Assembly (NCBI RefSeq): GCF_018918265.1
Contig: NZ_JAHLQC010000014.1
Span: forward strand, 1-64,000
Length of the DNA stretch: 64,000 nt
Source of the DNA: Falcatimonas sp. MSJ-15
GTDB lineage: Bacteria > Bacillota > Clostridia > Lachnospirales > Lachnospiraceae
Direction of reading: 5' to 3'
The position numbers were made by a program, and so were the translations under genes. Below the pieces are notes generated by a model. It was not told where the DNA came from. It saw only the letters and a program-made list of their open reading frames with translations, and searched no databases. Below, in pieces: positions 16,944-26,469 of this stretch; the stretch's first letter is position 1, and each line of letters begins with the position of its first letter.

Positions 16944-18356
16944 ATGAGAAAAACCAAAGTAATCTGTACAATTGGACCTGCATGCGAAGATGCTGCAATA
17001 CTTAAGGATATGTGCCTTGCTGGTATGAATGTAGCAAGACTTAACTTTTCACACGGAACTCACGAAGAACATCAGCAGAAAATTGATCTGATTAAGAGTG
17101 TTAGAGAAGAACTTAATTATCCAATAGCTCTTATGCTTGATACTAAGGGTCCTGAATACAGAATAGGAACTTTTGAAAATAAAAAAATCACATTAAAAGA
17201 TGATGACACATTTACATTTACAACAAGACAGCTCGTTGGTAACGAAAGTATCGTCTCTGTTAACTATGATAAACTTATGGAAAATCTTGAAGTTGGAGAT
17301 AAAATACTTGTCAACAATGGTCTTGTTATCTTTGAAGTAACTGAACTTAACGATACAGATGCAAAATGTAGAGTTGTAATCGGTGGAGAACTTTCTAACA
17401 GAAAGAGTATGAATTTCCCTGGTAAAGTTATGAAACACGATTTTTTAAGTGAACAAGATAAAAAAGATCTCCTCTTTGGTATTAAAAATGACGTTGATTT
17501 TGTTGCTGCATCTTTTGTATCTACTAAACAGGATGTTGCTGATATGAGAGAGTTTCTTGATGCAAATGGTGGTAAAGACATAGAAATCATCGCCAAAATT
17601 GAAAACCGTTCCGGTGTTAATAATATAGAAGAAATATGCCAGATTGCAAACGGCGTAATGGTCGCACGTGGTGATCTTGGTGTTGAAATTCCAGCTATGG
17701 AAGTTCCTTCTGTTCAGAAATATCTTATCAATAAATGTCGTATGCTTGGTAAACGAGTTATAACAGCTACTGAGATGCTTGAGTCTATGATCTACAATCC
17801 AAGACCAACAAGAGCTGAATTATCAGATATTGCCAATGCTGTATATGACGGAACATCAGCAGTTATGCTCTCTGGAGAAACTGCTTCAGGTAAATACCCA
17901 GTTGCATCAATCAAGAACATGGTTGAAACAGTTGAATTTACTGAAAAGAATATTAATTATACTAACAGATTCAGAAAAGCTGAATTTACAATGAAAAATA
18001 ATGTTGATGCTGTTTCACATGCTACATGTTCAATGGCTATTGACGTTAAAGCAAAATGTATTATTGTTAACTCACTTACAGGTCAGACAGCTAGAATGGT
18101 TAGCCGTTTCAGATGTCCAGTTGATATCCTTGGTCTGACAACTTCTAAAAAAGGCTGGAGAAAATTAAACTTAAGCTGGGGTGTTACACCTGTATTATGT
18201 GAGACATTTGAGTCAACTGAAGAGATGTTTGCTAACGATCTTGTCGAAGCCGGCAAAATCTTTGAACTTAATTCAGGTGACAATATAGTATTCACTAGTG
18301 GTCTTATTGATGGTAATACTGGTAATACTAATATGATAAAAGTAGAAAGGATCTAA
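16944..18356 (+). CDS. pyk: pyruvate kinase
   Basis: The 470-residue enzyme starts RKTKVICTIGPACED and carries NVARLNFSHG, the cation and phosphate site LDTKGPEYRIG, the catalytic lysine in EIIAKIENRSGVNNIEEI, VARGDLGVEIP and the signature MLSGETASGKYP. It transfers phosphate from phosphoenolpyruvate to ADP, the last step of glycolysis. It lacks the extra C-terminal PEP-utiliser domain of Bacillus-type enzymes, so it is the short form. AAAGGA and GGAGA precede the ATG. Confidence 0.97.
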   Translation: MRKTKVICTIGPACEDAAILKDMCLAGMNVARLNFSHGTHEEHQQKIDLIKSVREELNYPIALMLDTKGPEYRIGTFENKKITLKDDDTFTFTTRQLVGNESIVSVNYDKLMENLEVGDKILVNNGLVIFEVTELNDTDAKCRVVIGGELSNRKSMNFPGKVMKHDFLSEQDKKDLLFGIKNDVDFVAASFVSTKQDVADMREFLDANGGKDIEIIAKIENRSGVNNIEEICQIANGVMVARGDLGVEIPAMEVPSVQKYLINKCRMLGKRVITATEMLESMIYNPRPTRAELSDIANAVYDGTSAVMLSGETASGKYPVASIKNMVETVEFTEKNINYTNRFRKAEFTMKNNVDAVSHATCSMAIDVKAKCIIVNSLTGQTARMVSRFRCPVDILGLTTSKKGWRKLNLSWGVTPVLCETFESTEEMFANDLVEAGKIFELNSGDNIVFTSGLIDGNTGNTNMIKVERI

Positions 18357-18363
18357 AAATAAA

Positions 18364-20016
18364 ATGTCATTTACAAGATTAATGGGACTTCTTGGTGGTC
18401 TCGCTTTATTCCTATATGGAATGCAGATGATGAGCACCGGTCTTGAAGCCGCTGCCGGCAACAGAATGAAAGGAATCCTTGAGAAACTTACTTCTAATCG
18501 TTTTCTTGGAGTTCTTGTCGGTGCACTTATTACAGCTGTTATTCAATCTTCATCAGCAACAACTGTAATGGTAGTCGGTTTTGTTAATTCAGGTATTATG
18601 ACTCTTACACAGGCAGTATGGATTATTATGGGTGCCAATATTGGTACTACTATAACAGGACAGCTTATAGCACTTGATGCAGGTGCTATAGCTCCCCTGC
18701 TTGCTTTTGTCGGAGTCGCTATCGTAGTATTTATAAAAAATGAAAAAGCTAAAAACGCAGGGCAGATTCTTGCAGGACTGGGAATTCTCTTCATAGGAAT
18801 GGATATGATGGGAAATGCTATGAAACCTCTTGCAGAATCGCCTTCTTTTGTTAATATTTTAACTAAGTTTGAAAATCCTATTCTTGGAATTCTAACCGGT
18901 ACTGTATTCACTGCAATTATTCAATCTTCTTCCGCCTCAGTCGGTATACTTCAGGCTCTTGCCAAAAGTGGTGCTATAGGTCTTAACAGTGCCGCCTTCA
19001 TCCTCTTTGGACAAAATATTGGTACATGTATTACAGCACTTCTTGCTTCTGTTGGAACTAATGTCAACGCAAGAAGAACTACTCTTATACATATAATGTT
19101 CAATGTATTTGGTACTGTTATATTCACAATAATATGTCTTGTAACTCCATTTTTAAACATTATAACTAATATCTCACCATATAATGTTACTTCACAGATT
19201 GCTAATCTTCATACTATATTTAACATTGTAACAACTATACTCTTACTTCCTATTGGAAGTTATCTTCCAAAACTTGCTACTATGTTAATGAAAGATAATG
19301 GAAAAGATGATAATGAAGTTCTTGATGAAATGAAAACTATGTACCTCATCGATTTTAAACATATCGACAAAGAGAAACTTGCTACATCATCACTTGTATG
19401 TATAGAAAGTATTAAAAAAGAAGTTACAAGAATGCTTGAACTTGCCAAATTAAATGTATCTGAGTCACTCTCTATATTTGCCAACCACGATCTAAAAAAA
19501 TATAACGTTATCGAAAAGCGTGAAGATTATGTAGACTATCTAAACAGAGAGATCTCAAAATATATAACTTCTGTTATATCTTTCGAGAAATCAAAAGCCG
19601 GAAGTCAGGTACTTAACTCAATGTTTTCAATAACAAGCAATATTGAAAGATTAAGTGATCATGCTGTTAATATTGCCGGATATTCTAAGATGATTGCAGA
19701 AAAACAGATTGTATTCTCAGAAGCTGCAAGTCTTGAATTAAAAGAGATGCAGGAAACTTGTGAAAAGCTTTTTGAGCTTCTTGAAGATATTCCTGAAGAT
19801 TACATAACATGGCATAAACTTGTTGCATTTTTTGAACAAAAAATCGATGATATGACTATTCAGTTCAGGAACAATATGTATGATAGAATCCAGAAAAATA
19901 TATGCTCTGATGAAGGAAGTATATTATTCTCTGAGATGCTTACAGATTTTGAACGAATTGGAGATCATGCACTTAATATTGCTGATGAGATGGTTAAAAT
20001 CTCACTTGCTGCATAA
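18364..20016 (+). CDS. Na/Pi cotransporter family protein with PhoU-like domain
   Basis: The 550-residue protein has an N-terminal half of two inverted repeats of the Na/Pi-cotransporter domain, each with the QSSSAT/QSSSAS motif (residues about 60 and 185). The C-terminal 200 residues, mostly helical, form a PhoU-like domain with SNIERLSDHAVNIA and DFERIGDHALNIADE, which bind metal clusters in PhoU. It probably moves phosphate with sodium across the membrane. It lies 8 bases after pyk and is likely co-transcribed. The family is firm; the direction of transport is not known. Confidence 0.92.
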   Translation: MSFTRLMGLLGGLALFLYGMQMMSTGLEAAAGNRMKGILEKLTSNRFLGVLVGALITAVIQSSSATTVMVVGFVNSGIMTLTQAVWIIMGANIGTTITGQLIALDAGAIAPLLAFVGVAIVVFIKNEKAKNAGQILAGLGILFIGMDMMGNAMKPLAESPSFVNILTKFENPILGILTGTVFTAIIQSSSASVGILQALAKSGAIGLNSAAFILFGQNIGTCITALLASVGTNVNARRTTLIHIMFNVFGTVIFTIICLVTPFLNIITNISPYNVTSQIANLHTIFNIVTTILLLPIGSYLPKLATMLMKDNGKDDNEVLDEMKTMYLIDFKHIDKEKLATSSLVCIESIKKEVTRMLELAKLNVSESLSIFANHDLKKYNVIEKREDYVDYLNREISKYITSVISFEKSKAGSQVLNSMFSITSNIERLSDHAVNIAGYSKMIAEKQIVFSEAASLELKEMQETCEKLFELLEDIPEDYITWHKLVAFFEQKIDDMTIQFRNNMYDRIQKNICSDEGSILFSEMLTDFERIGDHALNIADEMVKISLAA

Positions 20017-20037
20017 TTAATTCTCTTTTGTTAGTAA

Positions 20038-20059
20038 TTGTATACATTTTTTGTATACA
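20038..20059 (+). terminator. palindrome TGTATACA-N-TGTATACA after Na/Pi gene
   Basis: TGTATACA, a short T-loop, and TGTATACA make a hairpin about 22 bases after the stop codon, followed by GATTTTAG. It is a weak terminator candidate for the pyk-Na/Pi unit. The next strong hairpin is at 20258. Confidence 0.4.
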
Positions 20060-20257
20060 GATTTTAGCTTATAATATTATGATTTAATATAAGTCTTTAC
20101 TTCTATACAATTACTAATGCAATTACTATATCTAATTATAATTACTAACTATTGTATAGTTGCAAAGCAAATGTGGAAGTTTTAGTTGATATCACTCTGA
20201 TTTAAAGTATAATCTTTTTGTAATCTATTACGTAGTAGCATACTAATATTTTACAAT

Positions 20258-20296
20258 AAATCCCAGGTTTTTCGAAGCCTGGGATTTATTTTTTAG
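20258..20296 (+). terminator. intrinsic terminator of the pyk-Na/Pi unit
   Basis: AAATCCCAGG at 20258 pairs with CCTGGGATTT, with a loop of TTTTTCGAAG, followed by ATTTTTTAG. The stem is ten pairs and the T-run is on the plus strand. Confidence 0.75.
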
Positions 20297-20312
20297 ATTA
20301 TGTACCGCATTA

Positions 20313-20351
20313 ACATAGAAAAAGGGGCATCTCACTAATTTCTTAATGCGA
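20313..20351 (-). terminator. terminator-like hairpin after GH43 gene, IS-end-like
   Basis: On the minus strand GGGGCTGTCGCATTAAG... folds back on ...TTAGTGAGATGCCCC and is followed by TTTTT. It would end transcription of the GH43 gene. The text GGGGCTGTCGCA resembles terminal repeats of IS1182-type elements, so it may be a captured IS end. Confidence 0.55.
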
Positions 20352-20478
20352 CAGCCCCATTTTATTTTTTACTACTCTATTTAATCTATTACTCTTTTGT
20401 ATACTTTTAAACTATTCTTTATTGCTACTCGTATCCTCTCTTTACTATTTTTATCTTCCTATTGCATTTCTCATTAGT

Positions 20479-23400
20479 CTATCTCATTGATGTAACAACT
20501 ACATTCTCAAGAACTGTCTCTGTAGTAGAAGATGTTGCACTAAATCCTGCTGTAAAACTACCATTTGCAGCTATATCCGAATTATATTCACTACCTTTTA
20601 TGACATAGTGTGTACCTTCGTGACTTATTATCTCGGCACCCCACATAAGTGTTATCTCATCCGAATAATCAAATTCTACTACAAAACTCTCCATATCCTC
20701 GTCAGTGTTGTTAGTAATCGCTATATTGGCATTATATCCATCATTCCAGACTCCATGTTTTTCAATGGTTACTGTTGTATCACTGTCATCATGTGTAATT
20801 CTATTACCTTCAAATGTAATCTCATCAATTACTGGTAATTCCTGTCCTTCATATTCTGCTATAAAACCGAATTCTACTGTCTCATTCGCATCAAGAGTCT
20901 TATTCCATGATGGATGTCCAATTACATATGTATTACCTTCATGGCTTATAATCTCGGCATTCCATATCTGTTTTATCTCTCCATCATATTCAAAAGCAAC
21001 TTTCCATGCGTCTTCTGCTGTCTCATTATTGTTAGTAACTTTAACTGATGCTTTAACATAACTACCCCATGCTGCTTCATTATCATACTCAAAATCTGCA
21101 TATCTTATAGGTTCTGATTCTTTTTCCACAACAGCACTGAATTTCATATCTGTTAATTCACACATCTCTGTATTCCAATATGAACTCTTAGCAAGTCCTA
21201 CTCCATAAGTAATATCCTTGCATGATGATATGAATGAGAGAATATCTGAATATGATGCTCCTGAACTATTCTTAACAATAGGAAGTTCTTCATCATCAAA
21301 TACTATCTTAATCTCATCCTTAGTTATTTTAATAATAACATTGTGAGTCTTATCTTTGTCTGACAATACAGCCATATTCTTAATTCCACTCATTGAAGGC
21401 TGGTTAATGTCAATCCAGTTACCGGTTGAATCATTGTAACAAAGATATGGTGCACTTTGAACTGATACTCTTCCTCCTGTTTCTCTATTATAGAATGAGA
21501 ATAATCCATCCCATCCATTTTTGGCTGCTTCATCACTGAATTTAATATTATATTCAAGTGTAAGTTCTTTAATATTCTTTCCTTCAAATGGATTAATATC
21601 ATAATTAATGTCTGAAGATGTATTAAGTATTACATCTTCTGGTGTATATTCAATCTCTGCATATTCTTTTCCTGTTATAGGCTCTGCATAGAACTTAAGA
21701 TTACTTACTGTACAATTAGCTTCATCATATCCGGCTGCATTCCACCATGAACCATATCCAAGATATACTTTATCCGCCTGTTCATTAAGCCATTCAACTA
21801 TTCTTCCATAGTCTGTGACTGTTCCTGAACCGGCATCGGTATTGACTATATCCTCTGTATATACAGTCTCGCCATTAATCTGCACTTTATAACCATCACT
21901 ATTAAGATTAATCGCAACATGAGCTTCATCGCCTATATAATCATTAACAAGTGCGTAATCTCTCATATTCGCATCAAAATATCCGGCTGCTCCATTGTAT
22001 CCAAGATATGAGCCTGGTGTAAAATACATTCTTCCCAGACTTCCTTCATTACCCATGAATGATAATATAGTTCCAAGCATATGCAAATCTCCAGTTTTCT
22101 TAACATCGAATTCAACTGTTACTCCTCCTGAGAGATCAAGGCCTCCTGTATTGCCTTTATATAATGGATTATCTATTGCTATACTCTTATCAAGTCCAGT
22201 TGATATATCGACCTCTTCATCTGTATAATATTCTGCTACAAGAAGTCTGCTTCTTACATTTTGTTTAGCTGCTTTTACAAGTACATTGTAATCTTTTTTA
22301 TAACAATATTCACCTTTTGATACTGTTAATGTTAGTGTGACTATCTCATCTTGTGATGGCTTATTAACAATTCCATCTTGTGATATTATATTTTCGTTAC
22401 TACTTGACCATGTAACTACTGCTCCATTAGTGCTATTTGTGTCAAGTTCAATATCGCCATATACAACAGATGGTATTGCTACGCTTAACTCTTTTACATT
22501 CTGTGCAACTACAACATCATCACTTGCGACTTTTGATCCCCATATTGTTACTCCATCTTTGGATGCCGCTGTAAAACACATCGTCTTAATGTTAGTATTG
22601 TCCATTGCCTGCTCTAGTAGAACACCTTTATACTCTTTTCCATTAATATCAAGAGCTATATTGACATTCTTATCATTAATCTCATATGTTCCTGTATATG
22701 CACCTGTTATTGTTCCATCTGTATTAAGAATTATATTCTTAACTTCGTTATATTCAAGATCTGCATAATTAACCTGAAAATCATGAATTATCACTTCATA
22801 TTCACCGGCAACTTCTTCTTTCGTATATGGCTCTTTAGATAATCTTTCGCCTGAATATTCATATGGTGCTGCAAGAAGTTGTCCATCTTCATTAGTAAAT
22901 AACTGATGTACTCTTATCTGATGCCCTGCTGTTCCATCATTAAATTTGGTATGATATATGACAAAAGCACCATCATTAGTTACTATAGCTGAATTATGTC
23001 CCTGTGCTACCTCTGCTATATCCATTGTATTCCATTTGTAATTACCAAAAAGTTTGAGTCCTCTGTTATCACTACTATTAACAGAACTGTAATTCATCAC
23101 ATATTTATTATAAATAGCACTGTTGCCACTCTCATCTGTATATGGTCCATCAGGATTATCAGAACTAAATATTCTCATATTATAACCACCTTCCGGTGAA
23201 TAAAAGCCATAAGACATAAACAGATAATACTTATCTTCTATCTTCTGAATATATGAACCTTCTCCTGATACATAATAACCACCTGCTATTTTTTTACCAA
23301 AATATTCATCGCTTGTTACTGATGCTCCCTTACTGTCATAATCGCTTTCATAACTTACTGTATAATCTCTAAGACCTGTATTCTCGTCAAGTTCAAGCAT

Positions 23401-24249
23401 ATATATTCCACCTGACCATGAACCATAAGACATAAACAGTCTTCCGTCATCATCATAGAATACACATGGATCTATTGCATGTGGCCAATATGTTCCCCAT
23501 GTTCCATCTGATATCTTATTATATTTATCAGGAAGCTCATCTGTTGTGCCTGTAATAAGTTCAAGATCCGTATTTTTGTATGATTTAGTTGAATCTGATG
23601 TACTAAAGCCTGAGAATACAACTGGTCCTTCATATACATAAGGCCCTTCTATATCATCTGCTGTAAGAAGCACAATTGATGAATTCCATTTTGCACCATT
23701 AAGACTTAGATACATGCACCATTTGCCCATAGCTTTATTATATATAACATCAGGTGCCCACATATTACCCTGAATTGTATTATCTGATATCCACTCATTA
23801 ATATTATATGAGCCAAAATCAGCCTGATATTCTGCACCGTCTTTACCTCTTACAGTTACTGTCCCTGTATAAGCATTGCTCTTAAATGCTTCATTATATG
23901 ACAATACCTGTCCATTAGCATCTCCAAACAATTCTGATGTCTCACTCTCATCTGTTACATTAGTCCAATTCTTAAGATCCGAACTCTTTGCTACGCCCAT
24001 ATGAGAACCAAATATATAGTAACTTCCATTATTATCATATACAACAGATGGATCATGTACTGATACTCTGTCATATGATACTTTCTTCGTAAGTTCATTA
24101 ACTTCTTCATCAGTAAGGACATTCTGCCATGTTACATTGTCCGTCTCTGCGGCATATATTATACCTGTCGGATTTACTAATGTTACACTTCCTGCACTCA
24201 TAGTTGCTGCAAGTAATAATGATAATGCTTTTACATATCTCTTCTTCAT
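20479..24249 (-). CDS. secreted multidomain GH43 arabinanase-like enzyme
   Basis: The product has about 1256 residues from the ATG at 24249, which has AGAGG six bases before it. A signal peptide (AAATMSAGS...YAAE) is followed by a GH43 five-blade domain (about residues 45-470): the catalytic base is in SVHDPSVVYDNNGSYY, the modulating aspartate in WPHAIDPCVFYDDDGR, and the acid in VSGEGSYIQ. A GH43-associated beta-barrel domain (GEYEVIIHDFQ) and an Ig-like linker follow, then two LamG-like domains of about 180 residues. The end holds two CBM2-like modules with WKVAFEYDGEIKQIWNAEI and the matching LMWGAEII. It probably cleaves alpha-1,5-arabinan of pectin outside the cell. Substrate is inference. 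Confidence 0.88.
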   Translation of the reverse strand: MKKRYVKALSLLLAATMSAGSVTLVNPTGIIYAAETDNVTWQNVLTDEEVNELTKKVSYDRVSVHDPSVVYDNNGSYYIFGSHMGVAKSSDLKNWTNVTDESETSELFGDANGQVLSYNEAFKSNAYTGTVTVRGKDGAEYQADFGSYNINEWISDNTIQGNMWAPDVIYNKAMGKWCMYLSLNGAKWNSSIVLLTADDIEGPYVYEGPVVFSGFSTSDSTKSYKNTDLELITGTTDELPDKYNKISDGTWGTYWPHAIDPCVFYDDDGRLFMSYGSWSGGIYMLELDENTGLRDYTVSYESDYDSKGASVTSDEYFGKKIAGGYYVSGEGSYIQKIEDKYYLFMSYGFYSPEGGYNMRIFSSDNPDGPYTDESGNSAIYNKYVMNYSSVNSSDNRGLKLFGNYKWNTMDIAEVAQGHNSAIVTNDGAFVIYHTKFNDGTAGHQIRVHQLFTNEDGQLLAAPYEYSGERLSKEPYTKEEVAGEYEVIIHDFQVNYADLEYNEVKNIILNTDGTITGAYTGTYEINDKNVNIALDINGKEYKGVLLEQAMDNTNIKTMCFTAASKDGVTIWGSKVASDDVVVAQNVKELSVAIPSVVYGDIELDTNSTNGAVVTWSSSNENIISQDGIVNKPSQDEIVTLTLTVSKGEYCYKKDYNVLVKAAKQNVRSRLLVAEYYTDEEVDISTGLDKSIAIDNPLYKGNTGGLDLSGGVTVEFDVKKTGDLHMLGTILSFMGNEGSLGRMYFTPGSYLGYNGAAGYFDANMRDYALVNDYIGDEAHVAINLNSDGYKVQINGETVYTEDIVNTDAGSGTVTDYGRIVEWLNEQADKVYLGYGSWWNAAGYDEANCTVSNLKFYAEPITGKEYAEIEYTPEDVILNTSSDINYDINPFEGKNIKELTLEYNIKFSDEAAKNGWDGLFSFYNRETGGRVSVQSAPYLCYNDSTGNWIDINQPSMSGIKNMAVLSDKDKTHNVIIKITKDEIKIVFDDEELPIVKNSSGASYSDILSFISSCKDITYGVGLAKSSYWNTEMCELTDMKFSAVVEKESEPIRYADFEYDNEAAWGSYVKASVKVTNNNETAEDAWKVAFEYDGEIKQIWNAEIISHEGNTYVIGHPSWNKTLDANETVEFGFIAEYEGQELPVIDEITFEGNRITHDDSDTTVTIEKHGVWNDGYNANIAITNNTDEDMESFVVEFDYSDEITLMWGAEIISHEGTHYVIKGSEYNSDIAANGSFTAGFSATSSTTETVLENVVVTSMR

Positions 24250-24265
24250 CATAATCCTCTTTCCC

Positions 24266-24319
24266 ACATCGTAATCTACAGACTTATTGCAGACATATTA
24301 CGATGTACATTATGTCTGC
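24266..24319. promoter_or_regulatory. two interleaved palindromes upstream of GH43
   Basis: ACATCGTAAT (24266-24275) matches ATTACGATGT (24297-24306). Inside and beyond it GCAGACAT (24289-24296) matches ATGTCTGC (24312-24319). The two pairs overlap, so they can form only one hairpin at a time, or serve as sites for dimeric proteins. They lie just before the ribosome site of the GH43 gene, in its 5' leader. Confidence 0.5.
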
Positions 24320-24884
24320 AAGTGCTTTTACCCTCTCCTTGTAAAATTGCACAATTATTTTATATGTTACGTTAATTATTTTATCACATTTTTAATATTT
24401 TTCCATATGTTTTTTATTTCATTTTAAAATATTTTTATATTTTAAATAATTCTAAATACTATTTTTGGATATTTTGACGGTTTTATGCACTTTTTATCTA
24501 TCATTTAGTTCTTGGATATAGTAATTATGATATGTTGTTTAGATTTTTCTAAAGATATTTTTATACAGATACTTATAAATATTCTCTTAAAATCTATCTA
24601 TTCTATATGTATCTGTTAGACACTTCTCTATCTGATATTCTCTGTTTAATATCATCTTGCTAGATACTTCTCTAGCCGATATTCTCTGTCCAACATCATC
24701 TTATTAGATGTTCTATGAATATATTAAAATATCAGAGTATAAATAGCTAATATAATCTTCATTAGCATTATTATCTATACTCTGATATTCTTAAATTCTT
24801 ATATTTTATTCATATATAAACTACGAACAAAGTTATTTTCCTGGCGTGTCTTACTCAAATCTTTATATTTTTCAGTAATAGACT
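24320..24884. other. AT-rich intergenic with a 44-bp duplication
   Basis: This gene-free stretch is very AT-rich. A 44-bp unit starting TAGACACTTCTCTATCTGAT and ending CATCTTGC occurs near 24617 and 24661, with a third start at 24705; the copies differ at several places. Nothing else is clear. It contains the promoter region of the GH43 gene and the downstream end of the YitT gene, but I could not pick a convincing promoter. Confidence 0.5.
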
Positions 24885-25754
24885 TTACTTATTAGTACTA
24901 TTTTTTTTAGGTTTGTATCGCATATCAGATACAGTATATACTGTAACAAATGCTTCTGGATCTTCTGTTATTATATAATTCATAAGTTTCTGATACTCAC
25001 CTTTATCAACTATTGTAATTATCTCATTACGTTTCTCCATATTATACGCACCTATTGATTCATAGATTGTTGCTCCACTATGCAGGTCATTAATTATAAA
25101 GTTACGGAGTTCTTCTTCTCTTTTGGTTATCACACATACTCTACGCTTCATATTATGATCAAATATAAAATGATCAAGTATTATTCCATTAAAGTATGTT
25201 CCAAGAACACTAAGCACTACTGTCTTCTTATCATATACAAGTGCTGATGAAAGCGCTATACATATACCGGCTGCCGACATCGCTTTGCCTAACTCAATAT
25301 GAAGATATTTATTCATAACTTTTGCTACTATATCTATTCCTCCTGATGATGCATTACGATTGAATAGAATACTAAGTCCAAAACTTACGATAAGAATATA
25401 GCACAATACATCAAGTTCCTGGCTGCCTGTAATCGATTCATTTCCTGGAAATGCCTGTTCTAATATTCCAAGAATAACCGGAAGTGCAATACTTGTATAT
25501 ACTGTTTTTATTCCAAATTCCTTACCACATGTTAAAAATCCTACAATAAGAAGAAATACATTAAGTATCATTGTAATTGCAGAAAGTTTAAGTGGAATAA
25601 AGTTAGTAAGTATTATTCCAAGACCTGTTATGCTACTTACTGTTGTATGACTTGGTACCATAAAAAAATAAACACCAAGTGCTACTATTGCTACTGCTAT
25701 TGTCAGTATAAGCGTTTCTTTTAGTAATTCGATGTAATTAATCTGCTTTTTCAA
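24885..25754 (-). CDS. YitT family membrane protein
   Basis: The 289-residue protein has five or six membrane helices in residues 10-190, with PSHTTVSSITGLGIIL and NRNASSGGIDIVAKVMNKY typical of the YitT/DUF161 repeats. A C-terminal cytoplasmic DUF2179 domain (VCVITKREEELRNFI, then ATIYESIGAYN) resembles an ACT-like sensor. Members are common in Firmicutes; function is not established. It is transcribed alone on the minus strand after the YjbR-alkyltransferase gene. Confidence 0.88.
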   Translation of the reverse strand: MKKQINYIELLKETLILTIAVAIVALGVYFFMVPSHTTVSSITGLGIILTNFIPLKLSAITMILNVFLLIVGFLTCGKEFGIKTVYTSIALPVILGILEQAFPGNESITGSQELDVLCYILIVSFGLSILFNRNASSGGIDIVAKVMNKYLHIELGKAMSAAGICIALSSALVYDKKTVVLSVLGTYFNGIILDHFIFDHNMKRRVCVITKREEELRNFIINDLHSGATIYESIGAYNMEKRNEIITIVDKGEYQKLMNYIITEDPEAFVTVYTVSDMRYKPKKNSTNK

Positions 25755-25824
25755 AATATATCCACCTTTTCATATGTTTTTCCAAGTAAGTATATCACAG
25801 TTCTTTAAAATTGCCTAATACTAA

Positions 25825-26469
25825 CTATTCTCTTTTTATCTCACTAACATCTATTCCATATACATTAAGATCTACTCGCCCATCTACAACTTCTATTCCA
25901 TCATTTGCAAGAAGTTCTTCCTGAACTTTCTCTCCACCAAAAGCAAACTTTCCTGCAAGCTCACCCCTGGCATTAACAATGCGATAACATGGAATATTAA
26001 CAGGATCTGGATTCTTATGAAGTGCATTGCCGACAGCTCTTGCCATATCTTTATTACCGGCAAGATAAGCTATCTGACCATAAGTTGCAACTTTGCCTCT
26101 TGGTATCATCTTAACTGCTTCATAGATTCTCTTAGTTGGACTCGATGTTACAATATCATAACTCTCAGCTATCATCTTCTTAACAACTTCATCAGGAACT
26201 GTTCCATCAAGTATTATTGTATTCCAATGTTCCTTATTCTGATGCCAGCCTGGAATTACTGACGCAAATGCATTGCGCCAGTATTCTCTCCATTCTTTAT
26301 CAACTTTTACATTAAGATTAATACAACCTTCTCTTTCGTATATCCACAAAAAAGCCTTCTTACTTTCTTTTACTCTTATAAGCTGCCAATTATCATCATG
26401 AAATGGTGCTTCAAGATAAGTATTATTAAATGATAAACCATATTCAATGGCTTCTTGTCTGGTATTCAT
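25825..26469 (-). CDS. MmcQ/YjbR domain fused to alkyltransferase-type DNA-binding domain
   Basis: Residues 1-115 are a MmcQ/YjbR domain (EAIEYGLSFNNTYLEAPFHD, WHQNKEHWNTIILDG). Residues 125-214 are the C-terminal domain of O6-methylguanine-DNA methyltransferases, with the helix-turn-helix MIPRGKVATYGQIAYLAGN and RAVGNALHKNP. The acceptor-cysteine motif reads PCYRIV instead of PCHRVV: the cysteine is kept but the catalytic histidine is a tyrosine. It could be a weak repair enzyme or a lesion-binding ATL-like protein. Its ATG overlaps the stop of the dxs-like gene (TAATG), so the two are coupled. Confidence 0.85.
   Translation of the reverse strand: MNTRQEAIEYGLSFNNTYLEAPFHDDNWQLIRVKESKKAFLWIYEREGCINLNVKVDKEWREYWRNAFASVIPGWHQNKEHWNTIILDGTVPDEVVKKMIAESYDIVTSSPTKRIYEAVKMIPRGKVATYGQIAYLAGNKDMARAVGNALHKNPDPVNIPCYRIVNARGELAGKFAFGGEKVQEELLANDGIEVVDGRVDLNVYGIDVSEIKRE

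Noticed and set aside
20705..23199. Plus-strand reading frames opposite the GH43 gene
   Set aside because: They mirror a well-supported coding frame, lack ribosome sites and have no domain.
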